A stretch of 52,981 nt of DNA, taken from IMG/VR virus record IMGVR_UViG_3300018080_000230, positions 1 to 52,981 of that record. The stretch is one strand, 5' to 3'. Both the position numbers and the translations under genes were made by a program. This stretch comes from a virus. Each line of letters opens with the position of its first letter. Position 1 is the stretch's first letter. The notes below the pieces were generated by a model that saw only the letters and a list, made by a program, of their open reading frames with translations, did no database searches and was not told the DNA's origin. Positions 42,290 through 50,580 of the stretch are shown in pieces.

Positions 42290-44120
42290 TTATACGCCTT
42301 ATGGTAAAGGAAATGGATTTACCCATTTCCGCACCCTCGGCTGGCTTAAAGCGTCCACCGGTCTTAGCTTCGGGACTTTCCTGTGGTGTAACTTGTTCTC
42401 CCTCGACTGTGCCTTGCTCCCCGGTCGGTTCCTCTCCTGGTGCGCCTTCTTCTCCTTGTGCGCCTTCTTCCATTGAGAACTCACCGCCGGTTTGGGCTTT
42501 AGCCATTTTTTCTGATTGCCAGGCTTGAAAAAGTATCGGGTTGGCCGGGGCATCTAACCATTCCTGGTTTTCTCCTTCCGGTATCTCCTCATCATTCTCC
42601 TTGATAAGTTGACGTACCGTTGACCCGGTTTCCAACCTTAATTTTCTGATCTCAAGTTTATCTTTTGTGCGGTCTTCTTTGACACCCACCCAATAAAATT
42701 CATATTTACCGCCATCGATCTCATTGAGGATATTGTTATTGAAAATATCCGCAATGAAATCCATAAGGGGCTCAAACCCCTTATCTTTCGATGACTTGAT
42801 TTTATCAAGAGGGCTTCCCTGGGATAGCGGAGCAGCACCCATCCGCAATGACTGAAATCCGATCTCCTCCACGTCTATGCGGAAAAGCGCACCGCATATC
42901 TGAGCCATGAAGGTCAAGAATTTATGTTGCTCCTCGGACGTTGCGTTCTTTCCCTTGAACTCCACAAAGGAAACGCCCTTGCCGTCCTTGGTTCTCATAA
43001 TGGGTATCTTGTGCTTGTAATTGGGATTTGACATGGAAAGATAAAACTGGTCTTTGAAATCTTGTAGCTCCTGGGTGTTCCAGTTTCCGATAATGGACAA
43101 GACACCGGCTGGAAGTTTGTTCTCGGAAAAGGTGCTGGTCGAAAAGCTCAATCCGTTTATCCATGCCGTGACCGCTCTGATCAAAAGCTCAAGCTCGGCC
43201 ACGCCATATCCGAAAAACCTGATATCAGTCCTGGGATTCTCAGAAATGTTCAGCATTTCATTTCTGAGAAAGTAAGCCGTATCCCTGTTATAGATGCGCT
43301 GGACATAAACGATGTCATCCGGGTTTACATTCTTGTCCTCTAACAAATCATGGTCATGCAAAAGGGCTGGCTGCATCTGCTGTGGATTTTTCCCCTGGAA
43401 ATAAAGCTCTTTCATGTACCTGGGAACAAGGGGATAAATAGTTGCTGCATCCACGGCATAGAAACTGTGAATATCTCCTTTGCGTGTGCGCTGCAATTCG
43501 ATATTCACTTTGTCACAGGTAAGCCGGTCACGGATAACCTTGGTCACGAATTTTTTAAGGGTGTCCCTTTTCTGAAATCCAACATAACCCTCGTCCCATC
43601 CGGTATGATACAGGAATTGTTCAATCTCGGCCATGCGTTTCTTATCCTGTTCAGTCGCCTTGGCGTTCCGATCCTTGAGCCTTATCCTGTATCCAAGCTC
43701 GTCCAATCCTTCATCGGTCGGCTTTGTGAATCGTACCGCCTGGGCGATCCTGGTAGATATGATAGCTGCGGGGATTTCGGTATCGGCCATTTGCCGAAGA
43801 ACGTCAAAGGTAAGAAAACGCTTTGTGCGGATTTGCCCGTAAGATGAATACTCGTACATATCATACGGGTCTACCACATAGGATTTGAGATCGTCAAGCT
43901 GAACAGTGTTTGAGCGTTTGCGGTCGTTCAGGTCTGAGACTTTTTCCTGAATGTCCAAAACTCTGTTTTGGATATCAAGAGCTTTCTCAATCTGATTCGG
44001 ATCGACCCATTGAATAATTCCACCGGCTTGAATAGGAATTGGGGTATTTGAGGATTTTTGAATATTGGATTTCTTTTTATTCGTAATTCCAAGAGCTTCC
44101 AATTCTTCCAACTGGATCAT
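42258..44120 (-). CDS. Portal protein, 620 aa
   Basis: CAGGAGTTATGA precedes the start. Residues 65-480 have portal features: RLGDLR-like linker in the N-terminal third, RAVTAWINGLSFSTSTFSEN, GVLSIIGNWNTQELQDFKDQ and AQICGALFRIDVEEIGFQSL, which match the stem and crown regions of large myophage portals. The C-terminal 80 residues are a flexible Glu/Gly/Gln tail. NIQKSSNT near residue 20 and EMGKSIS near the end are possible protease sites. It is the first gene after the TTGACA promoter at 44,176-44,204. Confidence 0.8.
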   Translation of the reverse strand: MIQLEELEALGITNKKKSNIQKSSNTPIPIQAGGIIQWVDPNQIEKALDIQNRVLDIQEKVSDLNDRKRSNTVQLDDLKSYVVDPYDMYEYSSYGQIRTKRFLTFDVLRQMADTEIPAAIISTRIAQAVRFTKPTDEGLDELGYRIRLKDRNAKATEQDKKRMAEIEQFLYHTGWDEGYVGFQKRDTLKKFVTKVIRDRLTCDKVNIELQRTRKGDIHSFYAVDAATIYPLVPRYMKELYFQGKNPQQMQPALLHDHDLLEDKNVNPDDIVYVQRIYNRDTAYFLRNEMLNISENPRTDIRFFGYGVAELELLIRAVTAWINGLSFSTSTFSENKLPAGVLSIIGNWNTQELQDFKDQFYLSMSNPNYKHKIPIMRTKDGKGVSFVEFKGKNATSEEQHKFLTFMAQICGALFRIDVEEIGFQSLRMGAAPLSQGSPLDKIKSSKDKGFEPLMDFIADIFNNNILNEIDGGKYEFYWVGVKEDRTKDKLEIRKLRLETGSTVRQLIKENDEEIPEGENQEWLDAPANPILFQAWQSEKMAKAQTGGEFSMEEGAQGEEGAPGEEPTGEQGTVEGEQVTPQESPEAKTGGRFKPAEGAEMGKSISFTIRRISERLNRSVQG

Positions 44121-44175
44121 TCATAACTCCTGAAAAAAAATTGAACTATGCTGATTATAATACCCTGTTTCTTAA

Positions 44176-44204
44176 GAAATAATAATAAGTTACAAATTTG
44201 TCAA
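44176..44204 (-). promoter_or_regulatory. Promoter for portal and downstream head genes
   Basis: TTGACA (44199-44204) is perfect. The A/T-rich -10 region offers TATTTC at 17-bp spacing (44176-44181) or TATTAT at 14-bp spacing (44179-44184). Lies between a terminator and the portal start. Confidence 0.6.
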
Positions 44205-44210
44205 GTCTTA

Positions 44211-44245
44211 TAAAAAGAGCCCAGGTCAAGGAGTAACCTGGGCTC
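44211..44245 (-). terminator. Terminator after terminase gene
   Basis: GAGCCCAGGT (44217-44226) pairs with ACCTGGGCTC (44236-44245); on the minus strand TTTTTA follows. It separates the terminase transcript from the portal transcript. Confidence 0.8.
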
Positions 44246-44290
44246 AATGCCTGGCATTACCGAAAGGTAACGGAGTGTGCCATGTTTACC
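44246..44290 (-). other. Palindromes and short ORF in the terminase-portal gap
   Basis: On the minus strand an ATG after AAGGGTAAAC encodes MAHSVTFR and a stop. The same bases contain AATGCC-A-GGCATT and TTACC-TTTC-GGTAA palindromes just before the terminator. The arrangement recalls leader-peptide attenuation, but the peptide has no run of a single amino acid. Confidence 0.35.
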
Positions 44291-44345
44291 CTTATAATAT
44301 ACCATATCTTGTGATCCCGGTCAAGAAATCTCTACATTTTGGGGT

Positions 44346-46340
44346 TTATGCGCCGAAATCGAATCCGTGAGCGTCCAGGTCTGTATCGGTAATCATCTTG
44401 ACCACCATAGCGGTCGCATCGGCCACGTCCTTTGATCCCCCTGGTGGATGGTCAACTTTATTGTGGTTTATGTCCAATAGCTGCCTTAATTCGGTTTCCA
44501 GTTTTGGATAATCCATGCATCGAAAAAGACCGCTATAAACTACCCGCCGTAAATGGACATAGAGTTGATACTGAACTTTGTTGCTGAAAAATTTCACATC
44601 GGCATCCACGCCTTCCGATTCCAACTGCTGCTTTGCCAATTCACTTTGCCAGTGGTCATACTTAATTTTTCTCATGTTTGGGAAAACCATGTTTAAGGTA
44701 CTGACCACGTTTTGAACATTGACAAAATCCACCGGTATCTTCATGCCGGATTTGTCTTTGATAGGCAGAAATTCAACAATCAGATCAATGACCGGCATGG
44801 ACAAGACTTTGAACCTGGCTGCTGCCTCGGCCAGCGTTTTATTCTGAATATCTATGCGCTCACAATACCCGCACACAAGCGCATAGGTATCCCCGCTCAA
44901 TCCTGGATCACACGCAACAAACCGGATTCTATTATCACCGATCAACTTCTCATGCGTTCCCCGGCCACGGCCAACAAATTCGCCCTTTGCATTATACGAT
45001 CCTTCGGTAATGGTACTGCGTAACTTCATGGCCTTTAATTCTTCGAGACGTTTCATTTGATCGGGAATACACATTATCCTGAAATGCTCATTGAGATCAT
45101 CCACGGTTTTTATCTTAATGCTTTCATCCAAAGGATTGACTTTAATTAAACGGTCTGAAATCATTTCTGTAAAACTGATGGCCGTATATTTCCTTACCGC
45201 AACCACCTTGTTATCTTGCTTGATAACCCTTTCCGTAATTCCCCGTTTATACTCAGCGAAAGGTTTAAGCTCTTTGTCCATGATTTCTTTTATGCGCTCT
45301 GGATGCGCTGCAAAGAAACCGGTCTCAGGGGATTTCACATTGCAGTTATACGCAACGTCCGCAAACTCTGGATCGTCATCGAATATTTGCTGCAAATCTT
45401 CCTGGGTCAGATCGTCTCGTACCTCGACCGTCCGGGCCAGGTCTGTATAAACATTGGGGTTATTGATATTAGTTTTGTACCGCTCCCACCCGTAGTCAAT
45501 GGTATCGTTATCCGGGTATGTTATCAGCATCCCGCTTCCGTATTTTTTGAAAGTCGCCTTGCAGTTTGCGATCACGGTCTTAAGCTGCGCTTTCGCTTTT
45601 TCATACCTGGGCTTTGTGTTCGCCCTGGAAATCTCATCACCTACCCAAAAGTACACATTGAATCCCTGGAAAGCATCGGCTTCTGTATTGAATGAGCATA
45701 ACCGGATATTACCTGGGATATCCATTTCCTTGGTTTTAATATCTTTGCCATCCCGGATATCCATACCTAATCTTGATTGAAACCAGTTAAGACCGGTATC
45801 CGGGTCTATACAATGCTTCAAAGTATTACAAGCATTTTTAAAAAACACCTGCCGGGCCTGGCGTTCATTCACCACGGACACATTGATAAGGTCAATGGTT
45901 CTATCCGGGGTCAGTCCGAAATATCCATGAGGATCGATGAGGCATTTAAGCTGGTATGTTTTATAAACGTAAATCCCCTCACTTAAATAATTCTTTCCCG
46001 ATCTCATGCCCCATATCAGATCGGCTTCTTGCTTTGGTGGAATAAGGGAAAACGGGTCTTCACCGCAGATGGCCAGCCCTGCTTTTCTTTGACGATCAGA
46101 TAATTTTTTGTTCAAAAACTTTCTGAAAAAATATAGAACGTCAACAGGCTCGTACCTCCAAATATCATCAAAGGTTTTTTCTTCTTCCATATATGCCTGG
46201 TCAACAACATTTATATTCCGTCCGCTCGAAGCTTGGGGATGCGCTATGCTGCCGAAGTGAGTAGGGATTACCGGTTTAATTAAAACAGATTCGATCAAAG
46301 AGTCTTCGGAAATTCCACCGGAATTTTTCAATCTTGACAT
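44346..46340 (-). CDS. Terminase large subunit, 664 aa
   Basis: ATG follows the upstream stop directly (GGATAAATG). ATPase: Walker A GMRSGKN (111-117) and Walker B with catalytic Glu, VGDEIS (233-238). Nuclease: RFVACDPGLSGD (D478) and a C-terminal GGSKDVADATA Asp, the acidic residues of the RNase H-like fold that cut concatemers. The protein packages DNA through the portal. The linker between ATPase and nuclease (about 300-450) is longer than in lambda. No terminase small subunit is recognisable in the window. Confidence 0.9.
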   Translation of the reverse strand: MSRLKNSGGISEDSLIESVLIKPVIPTHFGSIAHPQASSGRNINVVDQAYMEEEKTFDDIWRYEPVDVLYFFRKFLNKKLSDRQRKAGLAICGEDPFSLIPPKQEADLIWGMRSGKNYLSEGIYVYKTYQLKCLIDPHGYFGLTPDRTIDLINVSVVNERQARQVFFKNACNTLKHCIDPDTGLNWFQSRLGMDIRDGKDIKTKEMDIPGNIRLCSFNTEADAFQGFNVYFWVGDEISRANTKPRYEKAKAQLKTVIANCKATFKKYGSGMLITYPDNDTIDYGWERYKTNINNPNVYTDLARTVEVRDDLTQEDLQQIFDDDPEFADVAYNCNVKSPETGFFAAHPERIKEIMDKELKPFAEYKRGITERVIKQDNKVVAVRKYTAISFTEMISDRLIKVNPLDESIKIKTVDDLNEHFRIMCIPDQMKRLEELKAMKLRSTITEGSYNAKGEFVGRGRGTHEKLIGDNRIRFVACDPGLSGDTYALVCGYCERIDIQNKTLAEAAARFKVLSMPVIDLIVEFLPIKDKSGMKIPVDFVNVQNVVSTLNMVFPNMRKIKYDHWQSELAKQQLESEGVDADVKFFSNKVQYQLYVHLRRVVYSGLFRCMDYPKLETELRQLLDINHNKVDHPPGGSKDVADATAMVVKMITDTDLDAHGFDFGA

Positions 46341-46610
46341 TTATCCCCGCCACTTCTTTTTAAATATCGGCTTGTTACCGTGACAAAACCATCTATTATC
46401 AAACGTTCCCAGGACATCATAGTATCCTTTGTCCGTAGGACAGATAATAACTTTGTTTGGATAATAAATGTCACGCTCAAGCACGTGCCATAACCCGAAT
46501 ATGGCGGTCAATCTGCCCGTACCTTCTTCGATAATGGAATAGGTAAGATCGATAATAGGGCTGGCCGGTTCAAAATTAAGAATAACTTGTATTTTAAATC
46601 CTTGCTTCAT
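46341..46610 (-). CDS. Unknown protein before terminase, 89 aa
   Basis: Mixed alpha/beta protein with strands (FKIQVILNFEPASPIIDLTY; RDIYYPNKVIICPTDKGYYD) ending KKKWRG right at the TerL start. No Shine-Dalgarno sequence; the ATG comes 14 bases after a terminator T-run, so its message may be leaderless or arise by read-through. Could fill a terminase small-subunit-like role by position, but it lacks a helix-turn-helix and I do not call it so. Confidence 0.6.
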   Translation of the reverse strand: MKQGFKIQVILNFEPASPIIDLTYSIIEEGTGRLTAIFGLWHVLERDIYYPNKVIICPTDKGYYDVLGTFDNRWFCHGNKPIFKKKWRG

Positions 46611-46623
46611 ATCTATAATATAA

Positions 46624-46661
46624 CAAAAAAAGAGCCGATGGGAGAGATGCCACCGGCTCTT
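46624..46661 (-). terminator. Terminator ending the non-structural operon
   Basis: AAGAGCCG (46630-46637) pairs with CGGCTCTT (46654-46661), followed on the minus strand by TTTTTTTG. Confidence 0.8.
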
Positions 46662-46674
46662 ACTTAACCACGGA

Positions 46675-46707
46675 GGGGAGCGGAATCGGCCAAGATCGAC
46701 CGCCCCC
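46675..46707 (-). other. Hairpin upstream of the terminator
   Basis: GGGG-A-GCGG (46675-46683) pairs with CCGC-CCCC (46700-46707), with inner TCG/CGA. Together with the terminator it makes a two-hairpin 3' end for the upstream transcript. Confidence 0.6.
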
Positions 46708-46746
46708 TGGCCAGAAAAGTTAAAAAGCTATTTCTAATATACATTT

Positions 46747-46950
46747 TTATTTCGGGGATTCCACTCTAATACTTTTCCTGATAATCTCTATTACCTTATT
46801 GTAATCATCAAGGGTTTGCACCTTCCAGTATTTTATACAATTCGGGGAATTGAAATAAATCTCCGCTCCTATTGCGTCCACCACCCTGGTCTGTTTGTAG
46901 TGAATAATTCCCCGCCGGTTCACCCAATAGTATCCGCTTCCATTAAACAT
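46747..46950 (-). CDS. Hypothetical protein, 67 aa
   Basis: ATG at 46950 is chosen (AAAGGAGCTTGACT before it) over a TTG two codons upstream. Short basic beta-type protein: YYWVNRRGIIHYKQTRVVDA and KVIEIIRKSIRV. It overlaps the previous gene by 8 nt and is the last gene of the non-structural operon. Unknown. Confidence 0.65.
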   Translation of the reverse strand: MFNGSGYYWVNRRGIIHYKQTRVVDAIGAEIYFNSPNCIKYWKVQTLDDYNKVIEIIRKSIRVESPK

Positions 46951-47140
46951 AGTCAAGCTCCTTTACTCTGCATGACCGGCATTCTCTTTCTTGAAAAAGC
47001 TTTCCCTTTAAAATGCACTCATGGCAAATAGGATTAAAGCCCTTGGTCTTGAATGAATAATAGCAATTTTTTTTAAACAGGCGAAATACCAGAAGGATAA
47101 TTATTGCTGTCATCATCCAGCATATCAGGTCTGGTAACAT
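46943..47140 (-). CDS. Small membrane protein with Cys-rich tail, 65 aa
   Basis: AAGGGTAGATA then ATG. One N-terminal transmembrane helix (residues 5-22, ICWMMTAIIILLVFRLF) is followed by CHEC and CRSC pairs that could bind zinc on the cytoplasmic side. Overlaps the previous gene by 68 nt in a different frame. Unknown. Confidence 0.55.
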   Translation of the reverse strand: MLPDLICWMMTAIIILLVFRLFKKNCYYSFKTKGFNPICHECILKGKLFQERECRSCRVKELDYV

Positions 47141-47267
47141 TATCTACCCTTTTGCTTAATTCATTTCTGCAAGGGAGATGCGCCGGTCTGCCAGTACATT
47201 TTGTACGGTATAGCGGACACGCCTGGCACTCGGTAGAAACCGATTGAGTATCATCGTGTATACCCAT
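47073..47267 (-). CDS. Small Cys-rich protein, 64 aa
   Basis: CAGGAGTAATTTTTA then ATG. Contains CQACPLYRTKCTGRPAHLPC: four Cys in 20 residues, a probable zinc-binding knuckle resembling host-derived 'CxxC-xx-C-C' mini-domains of phage proteins. The remainder is acidic and disordered. Unknown. Confidence 0.6.
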   Translation of the reverse strand: MGIHDDTQSVSTECQACPLYRTKCTGRPAHLPCRNELSKRVDNVTRPDMLDDDSNNYPSGISPV

Positions 47268-47291
47268 TAAAAATTACTCCTGAAAAACTGA

Positions 47292-47495
47292 TCAAAGAAC
47301 AACATTGAGTCCTTTATTAATCATGGCCTCAAATCTATGTTTGCATACAGACATCCCTTCACCGTCAATAGTTCATAACCAGTAAAACGGTTCTCCTGGG
47401 GCTGACCGGCAATGTTCCTCATCTGGAAAACGGTAGATTTCATAATCTTTTGTTCTCATCACAAAAGTCATTCTGCCCTGGTCTGTTTCTGTCAT
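47292..47495 (-). pseudogene. Small gene apparently interrupted by an in-frame TGA
   Basis: ATG at 47495 overlaps the methyltransferase stop (ATGA) and opens 40 codons ending RSAPGEPFYWL-TGA (47373-47375). The same frame goes on without another stop for 26 codons (TIDGEGMSVCKHRFEAMINK, then GLNVVL) to TGA at 47292. The second half is protein-like and starts nowhere else convincingly except at its internal Met. Either a nonsense-disrupted gene, a two-cistron split, or a read-through product. TGA is used as a normal stop elsewhere in the window. Confidence 0.45.
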
Positions 47496-48046
47496 GGATG
47501 CCTCGGATGCCATACGATTACCATTGATGGAAAACCGGCTGCGTTCTTTTTCCCATATTGATGATAAAGAGAATTGGGCTTATTGTGAATCGTGTGCTGT
47601 TCCCATAGCCATTCCCAATATTCGTCTGAGCCGAAAATTAACCGGCCCTGCTGCGGTCTGAACTCGATCCCCTTTTGAGGCATATTGATTTCATCGTCCC
47701 ATATATACCGGTGAAACCATTTTGTATCTATCCGTCCAGGGATTAAACCAACTACCTGGATGTGCCTTGAAGATTCGAGAAAAGCTTTCCTTACCCATTT
47801 GTCCGTGATACTCCGGCCATAGGGGGGATTCATGAAAGCGCATTTATAGCCGTCCCAGGATTCTGCCAAACCGTCCTGGCCTTTGTCCAAACAAAAACCA
47901 TTGGGAGCTTTCTGGCTTTTTGTTGTGCAGCATGGATCAAGGTCGAAATGAAATTCCTTGTCCAGCATGTTATAAAAATCCTGGGGAGTATCGTGTTCTC
48001 CATCCTGGGGTTTAAGGTTTTCTGAAAACATTAGATCGGTATTCAT
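47492..48046 (-). CDS. Phage DNA N6-adenine methyltransferase (Dam type), 184 aa
   Basis: Contains DTPQDFYNMLDKEFHFDLDP near the start and the catalytic motif AFMNPPYGR (N73-P-P-Y76), with DPC at 37-39. This is the compact phage Dam family (about 170-190 aa), which methylates adenine in GATC or related sites to protect phage DNA or regulate it. Start: ATG at 48046, overlapping the previous stop. No cognate nuclease is nearby. Confidence 0.85.
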   Translation of the reverse strand: MNTDLMFSENLKPQDGEHDTPQDFYNMLDKEFHFDLDPCCTTKSQKAPNGFCLDKGQDGLAESWDGYKCAFMNPPYGRSITDKWVRKAFLESSRHIQVVGLIPGRIDTKWFHRYIWDDEINMPQKGIEFRPQQGRLIFGSDEYWEWLWEQHTIHNKPNSLYHQYGKKNAAGFPSMVIVWHPRHP

Positions 48047-48774
48047 TTTAACGCTGCCTTATAATATCCGCATGGAGGACACATACCGATTGCACCCTTG
48101 CCTATAAGATCGGCATTCACAGGGGCAATCCATACCGGTTTATGGCATACTGAACACTCCCCGCCTTTCCATTTCTTTTCCGGGGCTGGATGCGCCACCA
48201 TTGCCTGTAAGGGTAACAGCACGATTTTACCACATGGGTTTTTATCCCCTATCCGATACAATGGGATCGCCTGGGCCTTGCGCTGAATCATGCGCCGGTG
48301 ACGTTCCAGGTTCTTTTTCTGCATACGCAATTCCCGGATATGCTCATGGGCTATATTCTCATAGCTCTCCCATTCCGCAATCACCTGGTCAATCTGTGCA
48401 TCGTTCAGCTTGGTATCAATGGTAAAGGGTTTGTAATAATTCACGATCATGGTCATCCCACGGCCACGCACCAGGGCTTCCAGGTCTGCATCGGAAAACT
48501 TGTGGGGCTCAAACTGGAAATCATAGGGAGTAAATAAAATCATGGCCTTTCCCAAAGTCTCTGCCTTGAAATTCATCTTGCTCAATTCTCTGTTAAAGGA
48601 TTTCATGATTTCATGCTTTTCGGAATTGCCAATACTCTCCATGCCTTGAACCTTGAAAAGAAAAAACGTCTCCTCAAGATCGGTGAAGTCAATGCGCTCC
48701 ATCTTGAGCCGAATTTTTTCAATCATCTTCAATGCTGCTGCGTCAATGGTCTCTTTGGTTTTATTCTCGCTCAC
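48043..48774 (-). CDS. Unknown protein with C-terminal zinc finger, 243 aa
   Basis: GTG start at 48774 after AAGGAGGAACGA; it overlaps the previous gene's TGA (GTGA). The N-terminal half is helical and acidic, with a long helix (ENIAHEHIRELRMQKKNLER). The C-terminal 45 residues hold CSVCHKPVWIAP and CPPCGYYK, a CxxC...CxxC zinc finger. Function unknown. Possibly a DNA- or RNA-binding protein in the replication/regulatory block. Confidence 0.65.
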   Translation of the reverse strand: MSENKTKETIDAAALKMIEKIRLKMERIDFTDLEETFFLFKVQGMESIGNSEKHEIMKSFNRELSKMNFKAETLGKAMILFTPYDFQFEPHKFSDADLEALVRGRGMTMIVNYYKPFTIDTKLNDAQIDQVIAEWESYENIAHEHIRELRMQKKNLERHRRMIQRKAQAIPLYRIGDKNPCGKIVLLPLQAMVAHPAPEKKWKGGECSVCHKPVWIAPVNADLIGKGAIGMCPPCGYYKAALK

Positions 48775-48977
48775 TCGTTCCTCCTTTTATCATCCACCAC
48801 GGTATTAAACAGTCGCCTGAGATTTGCACCGTATATATAAACCTTGAATCCGTCCTTGCTCTCAAATACCATGCTGTCTGATTTTTTAATTTCCATTTCC
48901 ACCACCGGCGTTCCCGGTGTTAATCCAATGTCTCTGAATAAACTTTGGTCTTGTGTTTCAAACCTGGAAAACCTCAT
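48771..48977 (-). CDS. Hypothetical protein, 68 aa
   Basis: ATG at 48977 (20-nt overlap with the previous gene) is preferred to 49028, though neither has a clear site. Mixed alpha/beta: LTPGTPVVEMEIKKSDSMVF and KDGFKVYIYGANLRRLFNTV. The end overlaps the next start (GTGA). Unknown. Confidence 0.55.
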   Translation of the reverse strand: MRFSRFETQDQSLFRDIGLTPGTPVVEMEIKKSDSMVFESKDGFKVYIYGANLRRLFNTVVDDKRRNE

Positions 48978-49236
48978 GAGTAAATTTGCTTTCTGATTGA
49001 CGGTGAAACAAAAATTTCCCTTCCACATGCGCTATGTTATAATACGGAATTTGCTCATCCTCGGAAAGATTATCAAAATCAGCGCATCGGCATTTATATT
49101 CATAGCACTTGCTCTTGAAATCAAATTCCACGCTGAGAATTTTAACCTCGGACAATAAAGCATCCCGTATTTTCTCACCACCAGGCACAAAGAAAAAACT
49201 GCTGCCTAACTGAAATCTGCCTATTCTCCTTTCCAT
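48958..49236 (-). CDS. Hypothetical protein, 92 aa
   Basis: Adjacent to the upstream stop. Beta-rich (VKILSVEFDFKSKCYEYKCR) with two Cys; a HVEGKFLFHRQSES turn near the C-terminus. Unknown. Likely translated by coupling. Confidence 0.6.
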   Translation of the reverse strand: MERRIGRFQLGSSFFFVPGGEKIRDALLSEVKILSVEFDFKSKCYEYKCRCADFDNLSEDEQIPYYNIAHVEGKFLFHRQSESKFTHEVFQV

Positions 49237-49571
49237 TATCCCCTTCTTAAAACTTCAACAACCATCACGCTCCCCAGGCCCGAATCGTGACGCTCCTTTT
49301 TAAACACTACGTCATAGTGCGGGGCTTTGCAGTTTTCTGGTAAAACGTCAAACAAAGGACACCACCCATAGTATATAACGGAATCACTGCACATATCATA
49401 CTCTGCCTTGTAGGGAAAAAACTGGCTGAATAAAGCTTTGAACGCTTCGTCGTTTGACGTATCATGGTACATATCAAACCGGATAGAGATATGGCCAAAT
49501 CTGCGATCCCTATTGTCATGCTTGATTTTCTCCGGCTCGTTTTCCTTTTTTGATCCCTGGCTTGTCATCAT
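49236..49571 (-). CDS. Hypothetical protein, 111 aa
   Basis: ATGATG start overlapping the previous gene. Basic N-terminus then RFGHISIRFDMYHDTSNDEA and EYDMCSDSVIYYGWCPLFDV. No family is recognised. The segment spacing and aromatic content suggest a small globular protein. Confidence 0.6.
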   Translation of the reverse strand: MMTSQGSKKENEPEKIKHDNRDRRFGHISIRFDMYHDTSNDEAFKALFSQFFPYKAEYDMCSDSVIYYGWCPLFDVLPENCKAPHYDVVFKKERHDSGLGSVMVVEVLRRG

Positions 49572-49897
49572 GGCCTTGCTCCTTTTCCATTTTTCTTAAG
49601 ATGGACAAATCCCAAGGCATTCAAAATAAATACCACGGCCACGCCTATCATCGTACCGTATGCATTTATTTTACTTGAGCTTATTTGCTGCTCATAAATC
49701 CGATCACGCTTTTCCTGTTCCTTGTACCGCTTGCTCCCCTTGATATAGATTTCATGATAATACTGGTTCAGGTCACTCTTGATTTCTTCAATGTCTTCCT
49801 TGAGATTTTTATTATCGGCTTCCAGGGTAACTATCCGATCCCGTAAGGTCTGCGGGATCGCCACGGATACAAGGATTAAAAAAAGAATGGTCTTCAT
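49568..49897 (-). CDS. Membrane protein with coiled coil, 109 aa
   Basis: Hydrophobic N-terminus (residues 1-16, MKTILFLILVSVAIPQ; signal-anchor-like), coiled coil at 17-70 (IVTLEADNKNLKEDIEEIKS), second transmembrane helix at about 77-100 (GTMIGVAVVFILNALGFVHL). Two-helix membrane topology could be a holin or spanin-like accessory, or a superinfection-exclusion factor. No lysis partner is adjacent. ATGA overlap upstream. Confidence 0.6.
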   Translation of the reverse strand: MKTILFLILVSVAIPQTLRDRIVTLEADNKNLKEDIEEIKSDLNQYYHEIYIKGSKRYKEQEKRDRIYEQQISSSKINAYGTMIGVAVVFILNALGFVHLKKNGKGARP

Positions 49898-50292
49898 GCT
49901 CCCTGCCTTGACTGTAATTCCTCCCTGGCCCGTTCAACCTCGGTTATGAACGTGTCACAGGCAGATATCTCCGCTTCGTCTCCGTATATCATGGTAAGAA
50001 TTTTATTGTGGAGCTTAAGAGAGTCGTGGGTTTTTGCCTCGTCCTCCGTGATAACTCCGATGTCCACACCTATTGCCAACTGTTTGGGTATTGGAAGCTG
50101 AACAAACTTCTCATGCGCTTTGCGGGTCTCATCGAACATGCTCTTATCCCCTACCGGAAATTCATTTACCAGCTTAATCCAATCATGTGCATTGATTTTT
50201 AAATCAATGGATATATCACCTTGCTTGGCCTTTAAAAGAATCACGCCGTCCTCAAGGGGCTTCACCGATAAGTTATCATTGACTATAAACAT
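49894..50292 (-). CDS. Hypothetical protein, 132 aa
   Basis: The start at 50292 is chosen because GGAGG lies five bases before that ATG; an ATG at 50304 overlaps the previous stop. N-terminal strands (VKPLEDGVILLKAKQGDISI) and a helical C-terminal part (SACDTFITEVERAREELQSR). Unknown. Confidence 0.65.
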   Translation of the reverse strand: MFIVNDNLSVKPLEDGVILLKAKQGDISIDLKINAHDWIKLVNEFPVGDKSMFDETRKAHEKFVQLPIPKQLAIGVDIGVITEDEAKTHDSLKLHNKILTMIYGDEAEISACDTFITEVERAREELQSRQGA

Positions 50293-50303
50293 CTTAACCT
50301 CCA

Positions 50304-50459
50304 TTAATTAAAGTCTTCATCTGGCCATTCTTCTTCATTGGCCAATTCGTCAAGGTCTTCTATGAGACCGGAATTTTCTTGTGCAAAAATATCTTCGTCA
50401 TCCGGTTCACCATTAAGTAGGTTATCCGGGATTGTTTTGTCTTCGCCTTCGCCAATCAT
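50304..50459 (-). CDS. Small acidic protein, 51 aa
   Basis: GGAGGAGTTAG then ATG. About one third of residues are Asp/Glu, including EDLDELANEEEWPDED. It overlaps the previous gene by 38 nt and its stop overlaps the next start (TAATG). The charge and size recall phage DNA-mimic or inhibitor peptides, but that is speculation. Confidence 0.6.
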   Translation of the reverse strand: MIGEGEDKTIPDNLLNGEPDDEDIFAQENSGLIEDLDELANEEEWPDEDFN

Positions 50460-50580
50460 CTAACTCCTCCTGGCTTTTTGGAATATAAGCACTCTCAATC
50501 CTGCCCTTTATTAGTGAAGCTATCTTATCTGCCAGGTAATCGTCAAGGCGTTCTTGTTTGCAGTCTCCTATTTCATCCAT
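50422..50580 (-). CDS. Small helical protein, 52 aa
   Basis: The frame opens further upstream, but ATG at 50580 overlaps the preceding stop as TGATG and suits coupled translation. Helical: QERLDDYLADKIASLIKGRI, ending in a run of Arg (RRRRQNNPG). Unknown. Confidence 0.55.
   Translation of the reverse strand: MDEIGDCKQERLDDYLADKIASLIKGRIESAYIPKSQEELDDWRRRRQNNPG

Noticed and set aside
46341-46610. Terminase small subunit
   Set aside because: Right place, but no helix-turn-helix or helical oligomerisation region is visible; the sequence is strand-rich.
48771-49028. Longer start (49028) for the 68-aa gene
   Set aside because: Overlaps the preceding gene by 71 nt and has no ribosome site; the shorter start fits the coupling pattern.
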